From NCBI GenBank assembly GCA_022495005.1, contig JAGYXB010001580.1, positions 434,001 to 498,000 on the forward strand: DNA of 64,000 bases. Reading direction: 5' to 3'. Of the stretch, positions 22,434 through 34,974 are shown piece by piece; within the stretch, counting starts at the first letter, position 1; each line of letters begins with the position of its first letter. This DNA comes from Rhyacophila brunnea (Eukaryota; Arthropoda; Insecta; Trichoptera; Rhyacophilidae). Below the pieces are notes generated by a model. It was not told the DNA's origin, did no database searches, and saw nothing but the letters and a program-made list of their open reading frames with translations. A program made the position numbers and the translations under genes.

Positions 22434-22471
22434 TTCTTGATAATGGCCTCTGCAACGAGCCCGAAACGTCG
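22434..22471 (+). ncRNA. Hammerhead-like motif in Penelope-like 3' end, copy 1
   Basis: cTTGATAATGGCCTCTGCAA then CGAGCCCGAAACGTCG. The order is a CUGAUGA-like box (here UUGAUAA), a short stem II (GGCCUC / GAGCCC, imperfect), GAAA and an A-C/G-U helix followed by UC, as in the minimal hammerheads known from Penelope-like elements. Two core positions differ from consensus, so activity is doubtful. Confidence 0.45.
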
Positions 22472-22510
22472 AGGAAAGAAGGAAGAAGGACACACGGTGG
22501 AAACCCTAAA

Positions 22511-23468
22511 ATCTAAAAAACAACCGTGAAAGCCTCAAACAGTAAATGATGTATTATTAATTAAATTAAATGCAAATTTTATCGTAGTGATTCCACTTTT
22601 ATTAAATATAACTGGACCGGTTTCGTCCGTATAAATATTTTAATTATATTTAGAGAAGTGAAGGTTTTAGTTAACGTCGCTGAGTTACATCAACATACTA
22701 AATAAATTTAGATAATGATGATTGGGATATCAACAGAGCTAATTTCTCAGTGAAAGAATTGCCAAATATTTGCCATAAAAATTATATGACCTACAGTACC
22801 TAAAACAATAAATTATTCAAATTTTATCAGCGACAATAAAATTTTAATCTACAATTTGGCTTTGTTTGAATTCATTTGAATTAAAACTTCAAAACCAATT
22901 CGAATTATAAACAGAATGCAATATTAAATTGCGGCAATCGTAAAACTTTATTATTAGAATCGATTAAATATGAAATTAACTGACTTTTGCTGGGATATTG
23001 AAATCGTGAATAATTCCTGTGGCGCATAGAAATCACTTAAATTTAATTCATGCCTTATTTACGAGACTATAAACTGCTGGCGTTTACTTTGAAACACGGC
23101 TTGCCAACATGTTTGACGTAATTTATAGCTATAATATAATACAATCGGAAAAGTAGAAGACATACCCATACAGGTAATATTAAAAATAACATAATTCACC
23201 ACTGTTTTACAATTATCAATTACCGATTCATTCAATATAATATTTTGCACGTAATATGGCATCACTATACAATATAACGTCACATTATTTTCGGTATTTG
23301 AACCCCCTTTCCCCCATTCATCATTACATTTATTTACAACATCTTTTATCTCCCTTCACATTATTTGTCCATTGTAATAATAATGTAATATTTTATTCTC
23401 AGAAATAAATTAGTAAGTATAATATATTTTGTTGGTATTATTTGCTTAATTATTTTCTTTTGTTTTTT
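22511..23468. other. AT-rich intron with a Q-family fragment
   Basis: A minus-strand Q-family piece lies at 22588-22665 with the core GGACCGGTTTCGTCC at 22614-22628. The rest is unassigned. Confidence 0.55.
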
Positions 23469-24100
23469 TGTTAACTGTCAATTCATGGTGGAACTGCATT
23501 GTATTGTTGTTTAATTTAATAAAACGCAATTTTTTGTAGTACTTATTCCACTTTTAAAAGTTATTATGAAAGTATTAAAAATTACTAGTATTAAAAGTGG
23601 AATAAGTACTACAAAAAAAATGCGTTTTATTAAATTAAACAATAATACGATTAATTATTTGTTTAACTAAATAAAACACAATTTTATAGTACTTATTCCA
23701 CTTTATTAATTCAATTTTGGACCGGTTTCGTCTTCCATCAACTATATTATTTTATTATATGTTTCATTAATTTTTAGAATAGTTGGTGCAGTTTTCTTAA
23801 TGCTATAAATATCAAGTATCAATGTCTAATTGCTGTAATTATATTTCAATGGTGCTTGGTTATTATGGACGTTCACTGCGATATATTGATAGAATTATAT
23901 TGTCGCTTTCATGATTTTGTTTGATAAATGCCTGTTTTAAGATTATTATTTAGTTGATAATGTCCCATTGAGAAGGACGAAACCGGTTCAAATTTAATTA
24001 ATTAAGTGGAATAAGTACTATAAAACTGTTTTTAATTAAACAAATAATTAATCAAATAATACAATGCAGTTTCACCATGAATTGACAGTTAACACTATAA
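23469..24100. repeat. Compound palindrome of Q-family repeats
   Basis: Both ends carry the family terminus facing inward as mirror images: gttaactgtcaattcatggt at 23471 and its complement near 24075-24095. Inside the left half is a near-perfect hairpin with arms 23501-23557 and 23591-23648 around a spacer of about 33 bp. Two core motifs point outward from the centre: minus strand at 23719-23732 and plus strand at 23975-23989 with TTGATAATGTCC upstream. Roughly 220 bp of unique AT-rich sequence separates them. Confidence 0.8.
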
Positions 24101-24109
24101 AATAAATAT

Positions 24110-24680
24110 TTTGCCGGCTTTGCGACGTTAGATTTTCTACAACCCCACCCTTCCTAACCCCTTAAATCAGACTTCCTCTTTCTAACGTAACGTCATATAT
24201 GGACGATCACATATAGGTGTGTGTTTCTTCGCATGAAAAAGAATACTTTTTTACCAATGATTATACGATGAAATAAATAATAAATAAATTTGGTTCATGG
24301 ATAACCCAAAAATCTCTGCATTACCTACATATGTATCAATTCACAATATTTATGAGATGCGTGGCACGCTATGAGCTTTATCCAGTAAATAAATTTTACG
24401 AGGCATATTTTATTTCATCGCATGTCGGGCTAAAACGCTTCGATCAAAATGAGTGTTTCCTACCTGAAACCGATTGAGAGCTTCTGGATTTTCAGTTTTG
24501 ATCAAAGTTAACATGATATCCAGCAGGAAATGGGTCAATTAAGATGTATGTGGATACATTTCCAGTAATTTAAGGAACATTTTGATAGACGTTAGGTACT
24601 ATTTATGAATACGTTAAGCGGTATAATTTAAATTACAAATTTTGGGAAATTACTTTACTAATTTATTATTCTTTATGAAA
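24110..24680. other. Unassigned intron sequence
   Basis: A GC-richer patch (24130-24210) without recognisable function; otherwise AT-rich. Confidence 0.45.
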
Positions 24681-25292
24681 ACTTTTTATGATTTATCTAA
24701 TTCTATTTCAACCACTGCAACTTTTATGGTACCATCTTTGGAAACTCGACGTTCTATATCTGATCAATATTTTCTTTTTAAAATTATCAATGGTTTTGTC
24801 GCCTCGCCAAACCTACTCGAAATGGTGGGTTTCCATTGTCCATCAAGATTTATTCGAAACCAAACTTTGTACCATGTCAGTCGTAGCGATTCTAATTATG
24901 CACAAAACTCTTTTATTCGGCGCTCTTGTTCAAATTACAATATGTATTTCTCCACCGTTGATCCTTTTAATAATTCACCTGTTTCATTTAAACGCGCTAT
25001 CTCCAAAATTTTGTATAAATAGATACATATACTTATATATATTTTTTTAAATGTTACTTTTTTGTATATAATTTAATTATTCATTATTCTGCTTCATTCT
25101 TCTCATGTAATTTTCTTATGTAATTTCTTTATATTTATGTTATTCTTACTCTCTGTCTTGTTAGGCTTAACCATATTATAATTTATACAGGGAAACTTTG
25201 CTGGTTGCAATAACTTTTCATTATTATATTTTAAATGTTTGTAATCAATATTTAACTGTTTGTTTCCTTAATAAATTAAATTAAATTAAAAA
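24680..25292 (+). mobile_element. Jockey/CR1-type non-LTR 3' end
   Basis: The ORF2 C-terminus is readable with a frame change: SLETRRSISDQYFLFKIING, LLEMVGFHCPSRFIRNQTLY, and NSPVSFKRAISKILYK ending at 25022. This layout (SLxxRR, FLFKxxNG, PSRxxR, SFKxxI) is typical of jockey/CR1-like polyproteins. A 3' UTR of about 260 bp and a (TTAAA)n tail at 25268-25290 follow. No RT domain remains. Confidence 0.75.
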
Positions 25293-26341
25293 AAAACTAT
25301 ATACTTAAGTTATTATATTGTGTCGTAACAATATCTGTGATATATAATATCCTTCGTTTCAGAATCCTTCACTATTGAGGATCGTAACTAGTCTTAATTA
25401 TGTGTCTCCGCCGATCCCTGCATTCCGCCGTCCGCATAGCTGTTGGTTATGAAAATTGCAATCATTAACGTGCGTTGTTATTAAGCAACCGACTGCTTTG
25501 ATCTATTAGCATGATTTTTGTTTTCGATTCATTTATTTCAAGATCAATGGCTCTGTTTTTCATTTCTACGAGTTTAAGGAGTGCGGTACGTAATACAAAA
25601 GCTCGTAATTTGAGTAATCTTTGGTTTAAGATATAAATCCTTAGATTTACCAAGTTTTAATGGTGAAAGTTCAAAATTCCATCAACATTTCTGTTGTTTA
25701 CGGCACCGTAGTGGGAAATTTTAGCATTTTTCTGAACTATGTAAGGATAAAAATTTACATCCCGTTTAAGTTAGATTAGTTTTTGACGCGAAAGACTAAA
25801 TATAAAAGGCAAAGAGCCCCATAGAGATAAAAATGTATTGTCTAACTAAGGTACTAGGTACAAACTATCAATAAGTATTGAAATCAATGATAGGTACATG
25901 ACTTTTTGTCAGTATGGTCAAATTAACTATTATCTGCGAACCGCATAGGCCATAGGGAATACTGTTATCATTCTACCGTGGCTCCAAGGTACGACATAAG
26001 CGATGAGCAGTTGTACATTTTAGCATTATTTGCTAGCTTTTAAAACTAGACATTGTAACAAACAATATCAATACAACTGCGAATCGCGTTTGCCGTACAC
26101 ATAGTGCCACTGTAGAAGGATTCTATTTTAAAACTGCCTTCCGTGAATAATTATTTATGCCCTTTTGAGACCAGAAAATATAATGTTGTCATATTATTTT
26201 ATATTTTTTGATGGTATTATGAGTTCAGAACTGAATGGAAAAGGATCGCCAGGCATTAATAGAGATGAATCAAGGCTACAGGAGGTCTCGATCTACAAGA
26301 AGTGGTGTAGCGTCAGGAATAATAAGAAGTAAATAACCAAT
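25293..26341. other. Unassigned AT-rich intron sequence
   Basis: Nothing recognised on either strand. Confidence 0.5.
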
Positions 26342-26480
26342 CGGTGGCTCTCGTAGTCCATTGCACGAGGTACTGGTTTCTCATGTCGGAGGTTCCGGAT
26401 TCGATACCTACTGACGTCATGATATGATTTTACCAAGCCTGAGAGTTTTGTCATGTGTTTCACAACTCGTGGCCTGATGG
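26342..26480 (+). repeat. SINE family C, old copy
   Basis: Diverged relative of the SINE at 39002: ggtggctctcgtagtccatt for the head, ggttccggattcgata for the B-box region, and accaagcctgagagttttgt for the body. Confidence 0.65.
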
Positions 26481-26499
26481 AGTATGTATATAAAAAATA

Positions 26500-26942
26500 T
26501 TATATTCGCACAATAAAATACATTATTTGAAAACATCTCATGTTTATGATACCCACTAGAAAAAAGCTTTTTTAGAGAAAAAATATACTACACCTGACGG
26601 GACTTGAACCTGTAACCGCTGGATTTGCGCCAGTGTGCTTTTTACAATTAACCTACAGGTACCCTGCTTAATTATTACGATTTTAACTAGAAGTTCTTAC
26701 TTGAATTGCTTATCGAATTGCGTTGTAATGTTGGCTATCCGCTTATCAAATTTATTAAATTATATTAATTCAAGATAGGTACTAATTAGTAAGGTTAATT
26801 ACTAACCGACATCAGGGATCTTTTCAATATTTAGTTTTTATAACGTACTTAGACTTGCATGAGATGTTTTCAAATATTGTATGTTCAATATATAAAATAT
26901 TACATTCTCGATTCTTGTGAATTATTCATTGAATAAAAGAAA
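26500..26942 (-). repeat. SINE family B copy
   Basis: Minus-strand tRNA-like head at 26590-26660 with B box GGTTCAAGTCCC. The body shares aattactaaccgacatcagg and gtgaattattcattgaataa with the copy at 12.9-13.3 kb. Confidence 0.7.
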
Positions 26943-27410
26943 TAGTTTATTAAAATAGACTGTTTTCATTAAGCGCCGACAAAATTATTGAAGAAAATCA
27001 CGTTAGAAATGGATGGTTTTCACAAGTGAGAGACAACTGTCAAATGGTAGATTTTCACTAAGGAAAGAAATAGTTATCATTTGTCAATAGATTATTGTAA
27101 CTAATTACCTATAACACTCGAAAATTAATAGGCGTATCAATGGATAATCTCTTCTCTTCTTAGCGGTTAAATTAATTATAAGATTATTTTAACCTGAATA
27201 TAATAGTAATGTACATACTCTATTCAGATATAACAATATCATATTATTATCAGTACCCAGATTAATTTATTATGTTACCCGTACCCACGTATTATAAATA
27301 CATATTATGTATTGTAACTACATTGAAAAAGCAAGACAATATTAGCAAGAAGCCAGCATTTGTACGCTATTTATAAACAATTAATTGTTCAGTGCATTGA
27401 ATCAGAGTGT

Positions 27411-27850
27411 TGTAGCTTAGCTCGGAGCAGGAGCACGGAGCAGTGGAGCAATTATCCGGAGCACCGAAACTTTGTAGTGCTCCACTGCTCCGGATGTTTT
27501 TTTATTAATAAATTTTAGTCCTAAAATCCAATGAAAATATTATATTTGACACTTTGCAACACTGGAATTATTTAAAATACGGCAACACTGTCGAGTGATA
27601 AATAACCCCGCTTTTTTTGATCGAAGCGGCAAATAATAAAAGACGATTTGTTGTCGGTAATTTTGTTTAATAGAATTATTAATAATGAAAAAGACGAAAC
27701 ATTATTTCGAAACTACTTTTTTGTATGCACAAAGTACATATTAAAAACTTTTTATCCGGAGCGGAGCAGACCCTGGAGCGGAGATGGAGCAAATATTAGG
27801 CCCTGGATCGGAGAAACTCAAAGAAAGGTCTGCTCCAACCGTCTGCATTT
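27411..27850. repeat. GGAGC-rich repeat family G, copy 1
   Basis: A cluster of ggagc/gctcc words at the left (27420-27495) and right (27758-27835). The interior and right end match 35968-36175 (gagcagaccctggagcggag). Inverted ggagc blocks suggest a DNA-transposon derivative with degenerate ends. Confidence 0.6.
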
Positions 27851-28518
27851 AATACATACAAAAATATATGAACTTTTCTATAGTAACTAATTCAATCACA
27901 CTTCTTAAGAACGTTATATGTAGGTAAGTGTTCTAATAAAAATGATAATATTACTCACTGTATTTTGTTCAGTCGCTTTAGTTTGAAACAACATTAAATC
28001 AAATATAAAGTGACGGAAATACGATCTAACTTCATCAACACTGAAAGCATTGCACACAAGTTAAAATAATTGTATAGCTAATACACCCCTGTTTTACAGT
28101 GTCGAACGAAATCAGGTCAATGTAGAAAATTTTAATACCGGTATTTTATTATGACAAATTTATTGCAAATTGCAACAGCTTGTGCATTAAACAGTCGTGT
28201 TTATGTCGCGTCCTACAGACCCTGTTGCCATTAGGGAAGAAAATCACGGCCAGAATTCCGGGATTTCACGATTTCGACAAATATTGGTAAAAATATTAAA
28301 TTTTATTCTTTTTTTTTGCTTGTGATATAATAAATATTAAAAAAGTTGACTAATAAAATAAATTGATATTATTTCGTTTTACACATTTATATTTTATATA
28401 ATAAACGATGTTTTTTAAATTAAATATAAAATCATTAAAACCATAAATAATTAAAAAAATTGTATAAGTACTTCCAAACTTATCAAACTACATTCTCAAA
28501 CTACATTTTACATTACAG

Positions 28519-28675
28519 TTGAAAATGTCTATATGAGGCGGACGAAACCGGTACAAATTTATTTATTAAAGTGGAATAAGTACCTACTACATACCTTTAT
28601 TAAATCAAACAACAATACAATGCAGTTCCACCATGAATTGTCAGTTAACAAAATAAAAGAAATTACATTCTACAT
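28519..28675 (+). repeat. Q-family repeat, copy with core
   Basis: Starts TTGAAAATGTC, has the core GGACGAAACCGGTA (28540-28553), then aagtggaataagtacctact, and ends with the family terminus (ccaccatgaattgtcagtta). Confidence 0.75.
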
Positions 28676-28869
28676 AGTAGAATTTTAATATGTAATATTA
28701 AAATGAATTTTATTACTATTATTGTATAACTGCATATCTTATTATTTTTATATAGACAAGTAGTGAATCATATTTTTAGTATGCATACGTTGTTAGCAAA
28801 TTGATAGCTCTGAACTTCTACTTAAATTACAATTTCCGTATTTTTTATACCAACTGATTTGATTTGTTA

Positions 28870-29455
28870 TTAAGAAGCACAATTTTTCAATTAAATAGAA
28901 TCCAAAGATATATTATGAATGTTAATTGTGAAGTCTTAAAATTGGACCATTTTCTATCCCGATAGAAATAAGAGGTCATTCATATAATATGTCAACACGT
29001 TCTTTCGCCGGAGGGGTCTGATAAAGCATTTCTTTGTACTTCTTCGTGGGTTCATTTACAATCCGTATATATTGGCAAATATTAATTTTCATGTTCCCAC
29101 CAATATCACATATACGGTTTTCAAGATACCTCGTCGCAGGACAGATGTTATGTTTCATGATGCTGTGTATCGTGCAATTAACTTATTTGGTGGCACCATA
29201 CAGGTTGATTCATTTTTTATTAACTATATAATGTTTGTGGACGTGTTAAATAGGTTAAATTTATAACTGTATATTATATTATCGTGTTTCTTTAATATTT
29301 ACATATACACATGCTGTCTTTTCTACTTTCTTGATATATTAGTTGTTATTTGTAATTAAGATATTTATATAATTTTGTATTTATTATGTATTATGGCGCA
29401 TTGGCCAATCGCTGTAATGCTGTAATACTCTTTTTCTAAATAAATAAATAAAATG
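28870..29455 (+). mobile_element. Jockey-like non-LTR 3' end with (AAAT)n tail
   Basis: Broken ORF2 C-terminus: INFHVPTNITYTVFKIPRRR, then DVMFHDAVYRAINLFGG and VDSFFINYIMF, the usual PxxxTRx...IPxxRTxxxxxDxxxRAI...D pattern. The 3' UTR ends in aaataaataaataaa at 29439-29453. Confidence 0.72.
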
Positions 29456-29749
29456 TGATGATTTGTCCGGGGGAGAGCTGTTTAAAATGTGACGTCACGA
29501 AACCAACAAAATATCTAATTTCAACTTACTCAACTGAAATCGATTACCTTCAACAAATTTTCTTTAAAAATTAGGGAATGAGGAGTTAAAAAATGTAACG
29601 TAACTTAAACAGTAAATATAAAAGCTTTGTAGAAGAGGCGGGTGTCAAAAATACCGAAAATCATGTGACAACGTTTTATCCCTAAATTAAGTTGAATCCC
29701 GGCGTCCTCAGAATCGGGATTCCGGGATTTGCTACCCCTAATTGCCACC

Positions 29750-30460
29750 TAACCAAGGCATTGTATTATATTTAATCATCTTTGATATACCATAATGCTA
29801 TCACAAGGTTTATCGTTGAATATCCATAAAAAAACAATACTACCATATATTATATTATTAGTTATTACACAATACCACTATGTATAATAAATATTGTTAT
29901 TTATTCATTTTTATTGTTTACTAAACTAAACCCATATTCTGAATTATTTCAATAATACTTAGGGAAAATGGACATCATTGTATATTATTATTCAATATTG
30001 AACATACGTCATAATAAAAAATAATCTTTATTAAAGAATATACATCATTTTGAAAAACCTCAGAAACACACAAAAATCACTTGGACCTAGTGTGCTTCTT
30101 CCATTTTCCTGGCGTTAGTGAAAGACGTGAGTTCGATTTTTTTCTAAATTATGTATGTTTTTGATTATATTATTAATAATATTATATGTATGCAGTTGGA
30201 TGAAAAAGTCAAAAATGCACGTTTTGTAGCATTATGGAAGATTTAGGGGAATGATTTTTCAACAAGATTTATGAATCTTCCTAAAAAAGCAGTAAACTAC
30301 GATTTATCTTCTAAGTTAGTTTGATACGTCAATGATGTACCAAACTAACTACAGATTGACATTTCGGGATTAATAAATATATTTTCGAACAACTGTTTTC
30401 TGCTACGAGTTTTAGAAAGGGTATTTATATATTCTCTACTGACTGATGAACATAATAGGA
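29750..30460. other. Unassigned AT-rich intron sequence
   Basis: Nothing recognised. Confidence 0.5.
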
Positions 30461-30570
30461 GTAAGATCATGGTAATGCGCGTGTTTGAACATGTAGGTAT
30501 AGTTTTTAAAAAAATATTTTTTTTTTCGGTTAAGTACATGTTCAAACACGCGCGTTAATATAATCTTACG
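30461..30570. repeat. Short palindromic element
   Basis: Arms 30461-30500 and 30529-30570 are inverted copies around gcgcgtgtttgaacatgta, with an A/T-rich loop of about 28 bp. RNA from either strand would form a long hairpin. Confidence 0.75.
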
Positions 30571-33169
30571 CCCCACTTTATTTATCGTTTGTCAATTTAT
30601 GTGCTACGGCCGTATGTTGTAGCTTAACCACTGGGGAATGCCAATAGAAATGGCGTATTTCAAAAAAATACTACCTTATTCTTAGGTCAATAATTATTAT
30701 AAAGCAAACATCATTCGTAGAATGTTTATGACATTCGAATGGTCAACAACATAGCCAATAATCAGTATCTTTAGAATTATCTTTAAATGTGTAAATCTTG
30801 CCCATTTTTTTAATAATAAAATGCCTAATTCTTGTCAAATTTGGGATAACAGAGATTATCAATATATTTTTTTATTGTAAATATTTCAGTATAATAATGT
30901 CGACATAATTTTTACTAATGGTTTTATAAATGCTTTTAAAAATTAATAAATATAAAAAATCTTAACACCACTGCACATGGATGTACTGAAATATGACTAT
31001 ATTCTAAAACATTAGAGCGAGAGGTTTAAAAGAATACTATCTTATGTAATAAAAATACTTTATGCAGTCATCAAATGTTTGAAATAAATATAAAAGATAA
31101 TACGGCTTCAAAATTATGTAAATAGATTATCTACAACATTTAAGGAATGTCCAGGATCATGCTCTGAAAATAGCATAAAATCTCCATTTTGACGTACGCT
31201 GGCATGTGGGCCGTTAAGGACGCATTACTATTATTAATCACTGTAATTTTACAGTTTCTCAAATTTGTATGTAACACCTTTTATAGTTATACAAATCAAT
31301 ACAATATTTCGATCAATACGAGATATAAATAGAATAAAATCACTTAATCGTAATTTTGATAATGGCTAAATTGTTTTTCTGCTAATTTCCTTTTAGATTC
31401 AAAAATAATCGTTCACAAAATTTAACGTTAAGATATTTTTAGCATTATGCCTACAATTGAAAGTGCTTTTAACTTTTAATCGAATTTTACAAAAGTGCCT
31501 TAAATTTTTATCACCTACCAGAGCCCAGTAAGTATTATCGCGCGATAGCATTAGATAGGTACGCGTTTGAATCCTGCCAGATCAGTAAACTTATTTTTCT
31601 TAATGAAAATGTTTTATTAAATTTTATTAAATTGGCACCATAAAATAAAATGTGTAAGTTTCCTTAAGAGCGAGCGTACTTCAGTGAAACGGCAAATAAT
31701 TTTCAACAGTAGGTGCGACGAAATTTCTCACCAGTCGCCAATCGGAGGCCGACAGTCGAGGTGTCTGCACGTCGATTTGTTTTGTCATGGCGTCGGATGA
31801 AAATACTCTAAAATCATGTAAAGATGACCAAAAAAACTTTACGTATGTACTTAAAAAAGAAAACATGTCAATGAATATACTATTATTTCTAGTAATATAA
31901 CAATAAACATAATATTAAATGGACGCATGTTGGATTTTTATGACAAATTATATTTCGTTCGGAACGCGTCATTTGCACAATCCGCGCATCGCATACCCAC
32001 GATCTAAATTAGACCATGCCTCAACTGAAGTATAGCCTTAATATTTAATTATTAATTTTTCTTATTTTTTTTTAAATTATAATAGAACAAATCGTCAAAC
32101 AAATTAAATAAAACTATATTTGTTGCTTATGTATCATGGAAATAGTTAAAACGTTGATCAAAGGTCAAATATTTTGATATCACAAACGTAAACTTCAATT
32201 ATAGTATTAGTATATAATAGCTTTTCGACAATTATTTACTGCAAATGCTAGTATGCATAACTTGATGGTAGATATTTGAATCCATTTGAAGTTATTTCGG
32301 CTTAAAATCAATAATGTAGTAGAGAATTATAAGAAAATATTTCACATTTCATACACATACTTCAACGAAGTGTTTAGCCTTCTTTTTTTCTTTTAATTTT
32401 GATTTCAATGAATGATGACGCAGTCGTTGCTAAAAAATGGAAAAAATAAAGAGGGGCTATTTTTTTTCGAGGAAAAACGATAAAGAATGAAAATAATATA
32501 TTCTTAGGTGTAAATAATGGTTCTTGTTACATCAGATAACCAAGGGACGACCTCTGGAATTTTCTTTTTTAGGATTCATAAGAGCACAGATACGAATCAT
32601 ACTTATTATATACCTACACACGTTTAATTTATTTATACGGAAATTACCTACTTTTAATTTTAATTCAATACCTGTACTAACCAGCATAGTCTAAGGTGTA
32701 TGTTGGGTATACCGCGGATAAACCTCAAAATAAATCAATAGATAAATAATTACAAGATAAAAAAAACTTCTTATATACCACGTTTTTAAATTTTCTGTTG
32801 GATAATATAAACTTGACAATTCTATGTATTAATAAAAACTTTTTATTGTACTTGATAGAAATACGTAATAAATATAGAATACTGAAATGTTATTTTGACA
32901 TTTCATATTGATTTCCATAGTAACGCACGTAAATAATAATAATTTAGTTGCAAGGACCCCCTTAGCAACCAACAATAATAACTTTCCATACAAAACAGAA
33001 TCAACTGAAAATGAATTCAATTCTGCTTAAAAATTGTTAAAAGTATTAAAAGAATGCATTCTCGTCGTGTTCTAATATATTCTAAAAGTTTAAAATGTCT
33101 AGCTAGTCGGGAAGAATCTTCAATCGTCCAATACAAATCTTGAACAAACAAGAAAAAATGTATACTGGA
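30571..33169. other. Unassigned AT-rich intron sequence
   Basis: No gene recognised. A possible tRNA-like SINE head is at 31510-31590 (B-box-like GTTTGAATCC). A stretch at 32745-32835 is repeated at 59680-59772. Confidence 0.45.
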
Positions 33170-33214
33170 CACACAAGAAAAAATCTGTACCGGACAAACA
33201 AGAATACGAGCTAA

Positions 33215-33480
33215 TAAAAACGTGGTAAAATAGACATGTAAGAGAACGCGATGTGATAGAATTTGTCAAGCTGATGACATGGAAATGGACTAGATATGTC
33301 ATTCGGTCATTGGACAACCGCTTGACAAATACAATCACAGAGTCATACCCAAGGGGCATTAAATGACCATCCTAAAACCCGATGAATCGACAGACTCACT
33401 AAGATCGAAGAATATACTTAGAGCAGAGAAGTGTGGAAATAGTTAGGGGATACCTTTATACAACAGTGGATTCAATCATC
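33215..33480 (+). pseudogene. RTE-like C-terminus, family X copy 1
   Basis: Readable as RDVIEFVKLMTWKWTRYVIR, then SLDNRLTNTITESYPRGIK, stops, and an ending near YTTVDSI. This corresponds to the terminal WKW-GH-R...D-R-W...YPRG...QQW pattern of this family. Several stops. Confidence 0.7.
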
Positions 33481-33499
33481 CTCGCTAATGATAATGACA

Positions 33500-33760
33500 C
33501 TAACTAGATTATCATAATCATTTCAGCTACTCTCAATTATTAACTGGTCGATGAAGGTGTCTTTTAGCTGTATTCGTTCTTGTCGGTCCTTAGTCTTTCA
33601 TTGTGACATGATTTTCTCATCGATCTAGCAGACTATTGGCCGGTCTTTAGGTCTTCAATTATTATAGTACCACTGGATGATAAGATTTTGTGTAATATTT
33701 GAGTGATAAACGGTTTTTCGAGGAATGTGGCCATATAACCTCCACACTCCTTTTGCTTTC
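33500..33760 (-). pseudogene. RTE-like C-terminus, family X copy 2
   Basis: Diverged minus-strand homologue of 34980-35200 (for example gatgaaggtgtcttttagct against gatgaaggcctctccaagct; accactggatgataagattt). Tail-to-tail with copy 1. Confidence 0.55.
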
Positions 33761-34974
33761 ATTTTTGTTTATTCCCTTACCTACTAATTAACATATTCTA
33801 TCTCTATGTATTATACCCAACATGCATCTCTCTATGCTGTGTAATATTATTCTTAGTTCATGTTTCTCACTCATACTTTAGTTTAGTACATACTAAAAAA
33901 AAAACAAATTAAACACTTAACTCTTCAGGGATAGTGGAAAGTGAGTCATGAATATTTTTTTCTTCAGACGTCCAAATGCGGTTCATCCTATGTTTGATCT
34001 GTAGAAAATTCGGTGAGAAATTCTTCCATCTATATACATTTATTGTCGAAGATATACATCATTTTTGATTTGTTCAAGCTGGATTCAATTTACAAGGGTT
34101 TCTTTTGAGTCCACGTTTAAAATATACCCCTTATTTTAGAGATATTTAATAGTTTAAACCACTTCTGTAAATTATTGCTTACTTGTCTTGGATTTCATTA
34201 GGTTTTTTTGAAAACATGAGAATATATAAATATAAATTAAATTCGTAAATGCCAATCTATTTTTCTGAAAAACATTTTTAAAAAACAAGAGTGACAGTAA
34301 ATTAATTTGGCGCGATCCTTGTTGGACCCTTTAACTAATAGTAAATCTGCAAAATAATTTGTAATAATTTACAAAAAAATATAACACCGTCTTAAATATT
34401 GCTGAATTTCAACTTAAGTATATTCTGATTTAAATATTTAGACAATAATGTTATATAAATGCAATATTAATGAATCAGTGAAAATACGCAAACAATTGGG
34501 ACTCAAGTTCGCAAACGTGTGAATAAAAACATACTTAGCGGTCTATAAAAGAAGAAAAAGAAGATAATAGCGCTTAGGTATAAAATGGGCAAAAATATCT
34601 CTCGTTACAAATCTGACTAGGCAGGGCAATAAATTTTCAAAAAAGAGGCCGACACTTTCGACAGAGTGTGAAATGTTTAGTTCTGAAATGGGAGAGGGCG
34701 TCTAAAAATCCGACGCCGGTTTTCCGACGCCGCATTCGCCGTTTTAAATTCCACAATTGTTACGGAAACTTTCGCAGGAGTGCCTTTGGAGCAGAACTTT
34801 TTAACATATTTATGGCGAATGTGAAGTCACCAGTGGACTTTGTATAATAGCTTTTCAGAAGCTAGTAACCACCCAAAAGCCAAGTAACGTAAACAAATAA
34901 ATATTTAAGCCTTTCTTGTATACTACAAGATGCGGCGTGGCTTACATATTATAACATAGTTTCACTAAAACTAA
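33761..34974. other. Unassigned AT-rich intron sequence
   Basis: Nothing recognised. Confidence 0.5.

Larger units (their letters stand above)
21960..22510 (+). mobile_element. Penelope-like element 3' end, copy 1
   Basis: 5'-truncated end of a Penelope-like retroelement: the GIY-YIG endonuclease part, then about 200 bp of 3' sequence that is repeated almost unchanged at 60089-60378 (for example agagcaacgtttacattca, gcctctgcaacgagcccgaa). It ends near gtggaaaccc where the two copies diverge. It carries a hammerhead-like motif (22434-22471). Confidence 0.85.
28232..29740. mobile_element. hAT-like element with nested insertions
   Basis: Left end TAGGGAAGAAAATCACGGCC; minus-strand right end TAGGGGTAGCAAATCCCGGA. 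Flanking 8-mers GTTGCCAT and ATTGCCAC match at 6 of 8 positions. Inside are a Q-family copy (28519-28675) and a jockey-like 3' end (28870-29455). Ends are convincing, age is high. Confidence 0.6.

Noticed and set aside
23469..24100. CRISPR-like array
   Set aside because: The repeats are inverted, AT-rich and unequally spaced; no array of unique spacers, and the window is eukaryotic.
24642..25050. Two overlapping ORFs as separate genes
   Set aside because: Both are frames of the same jockey-like C-terminus; only one carries the conserved motifs.
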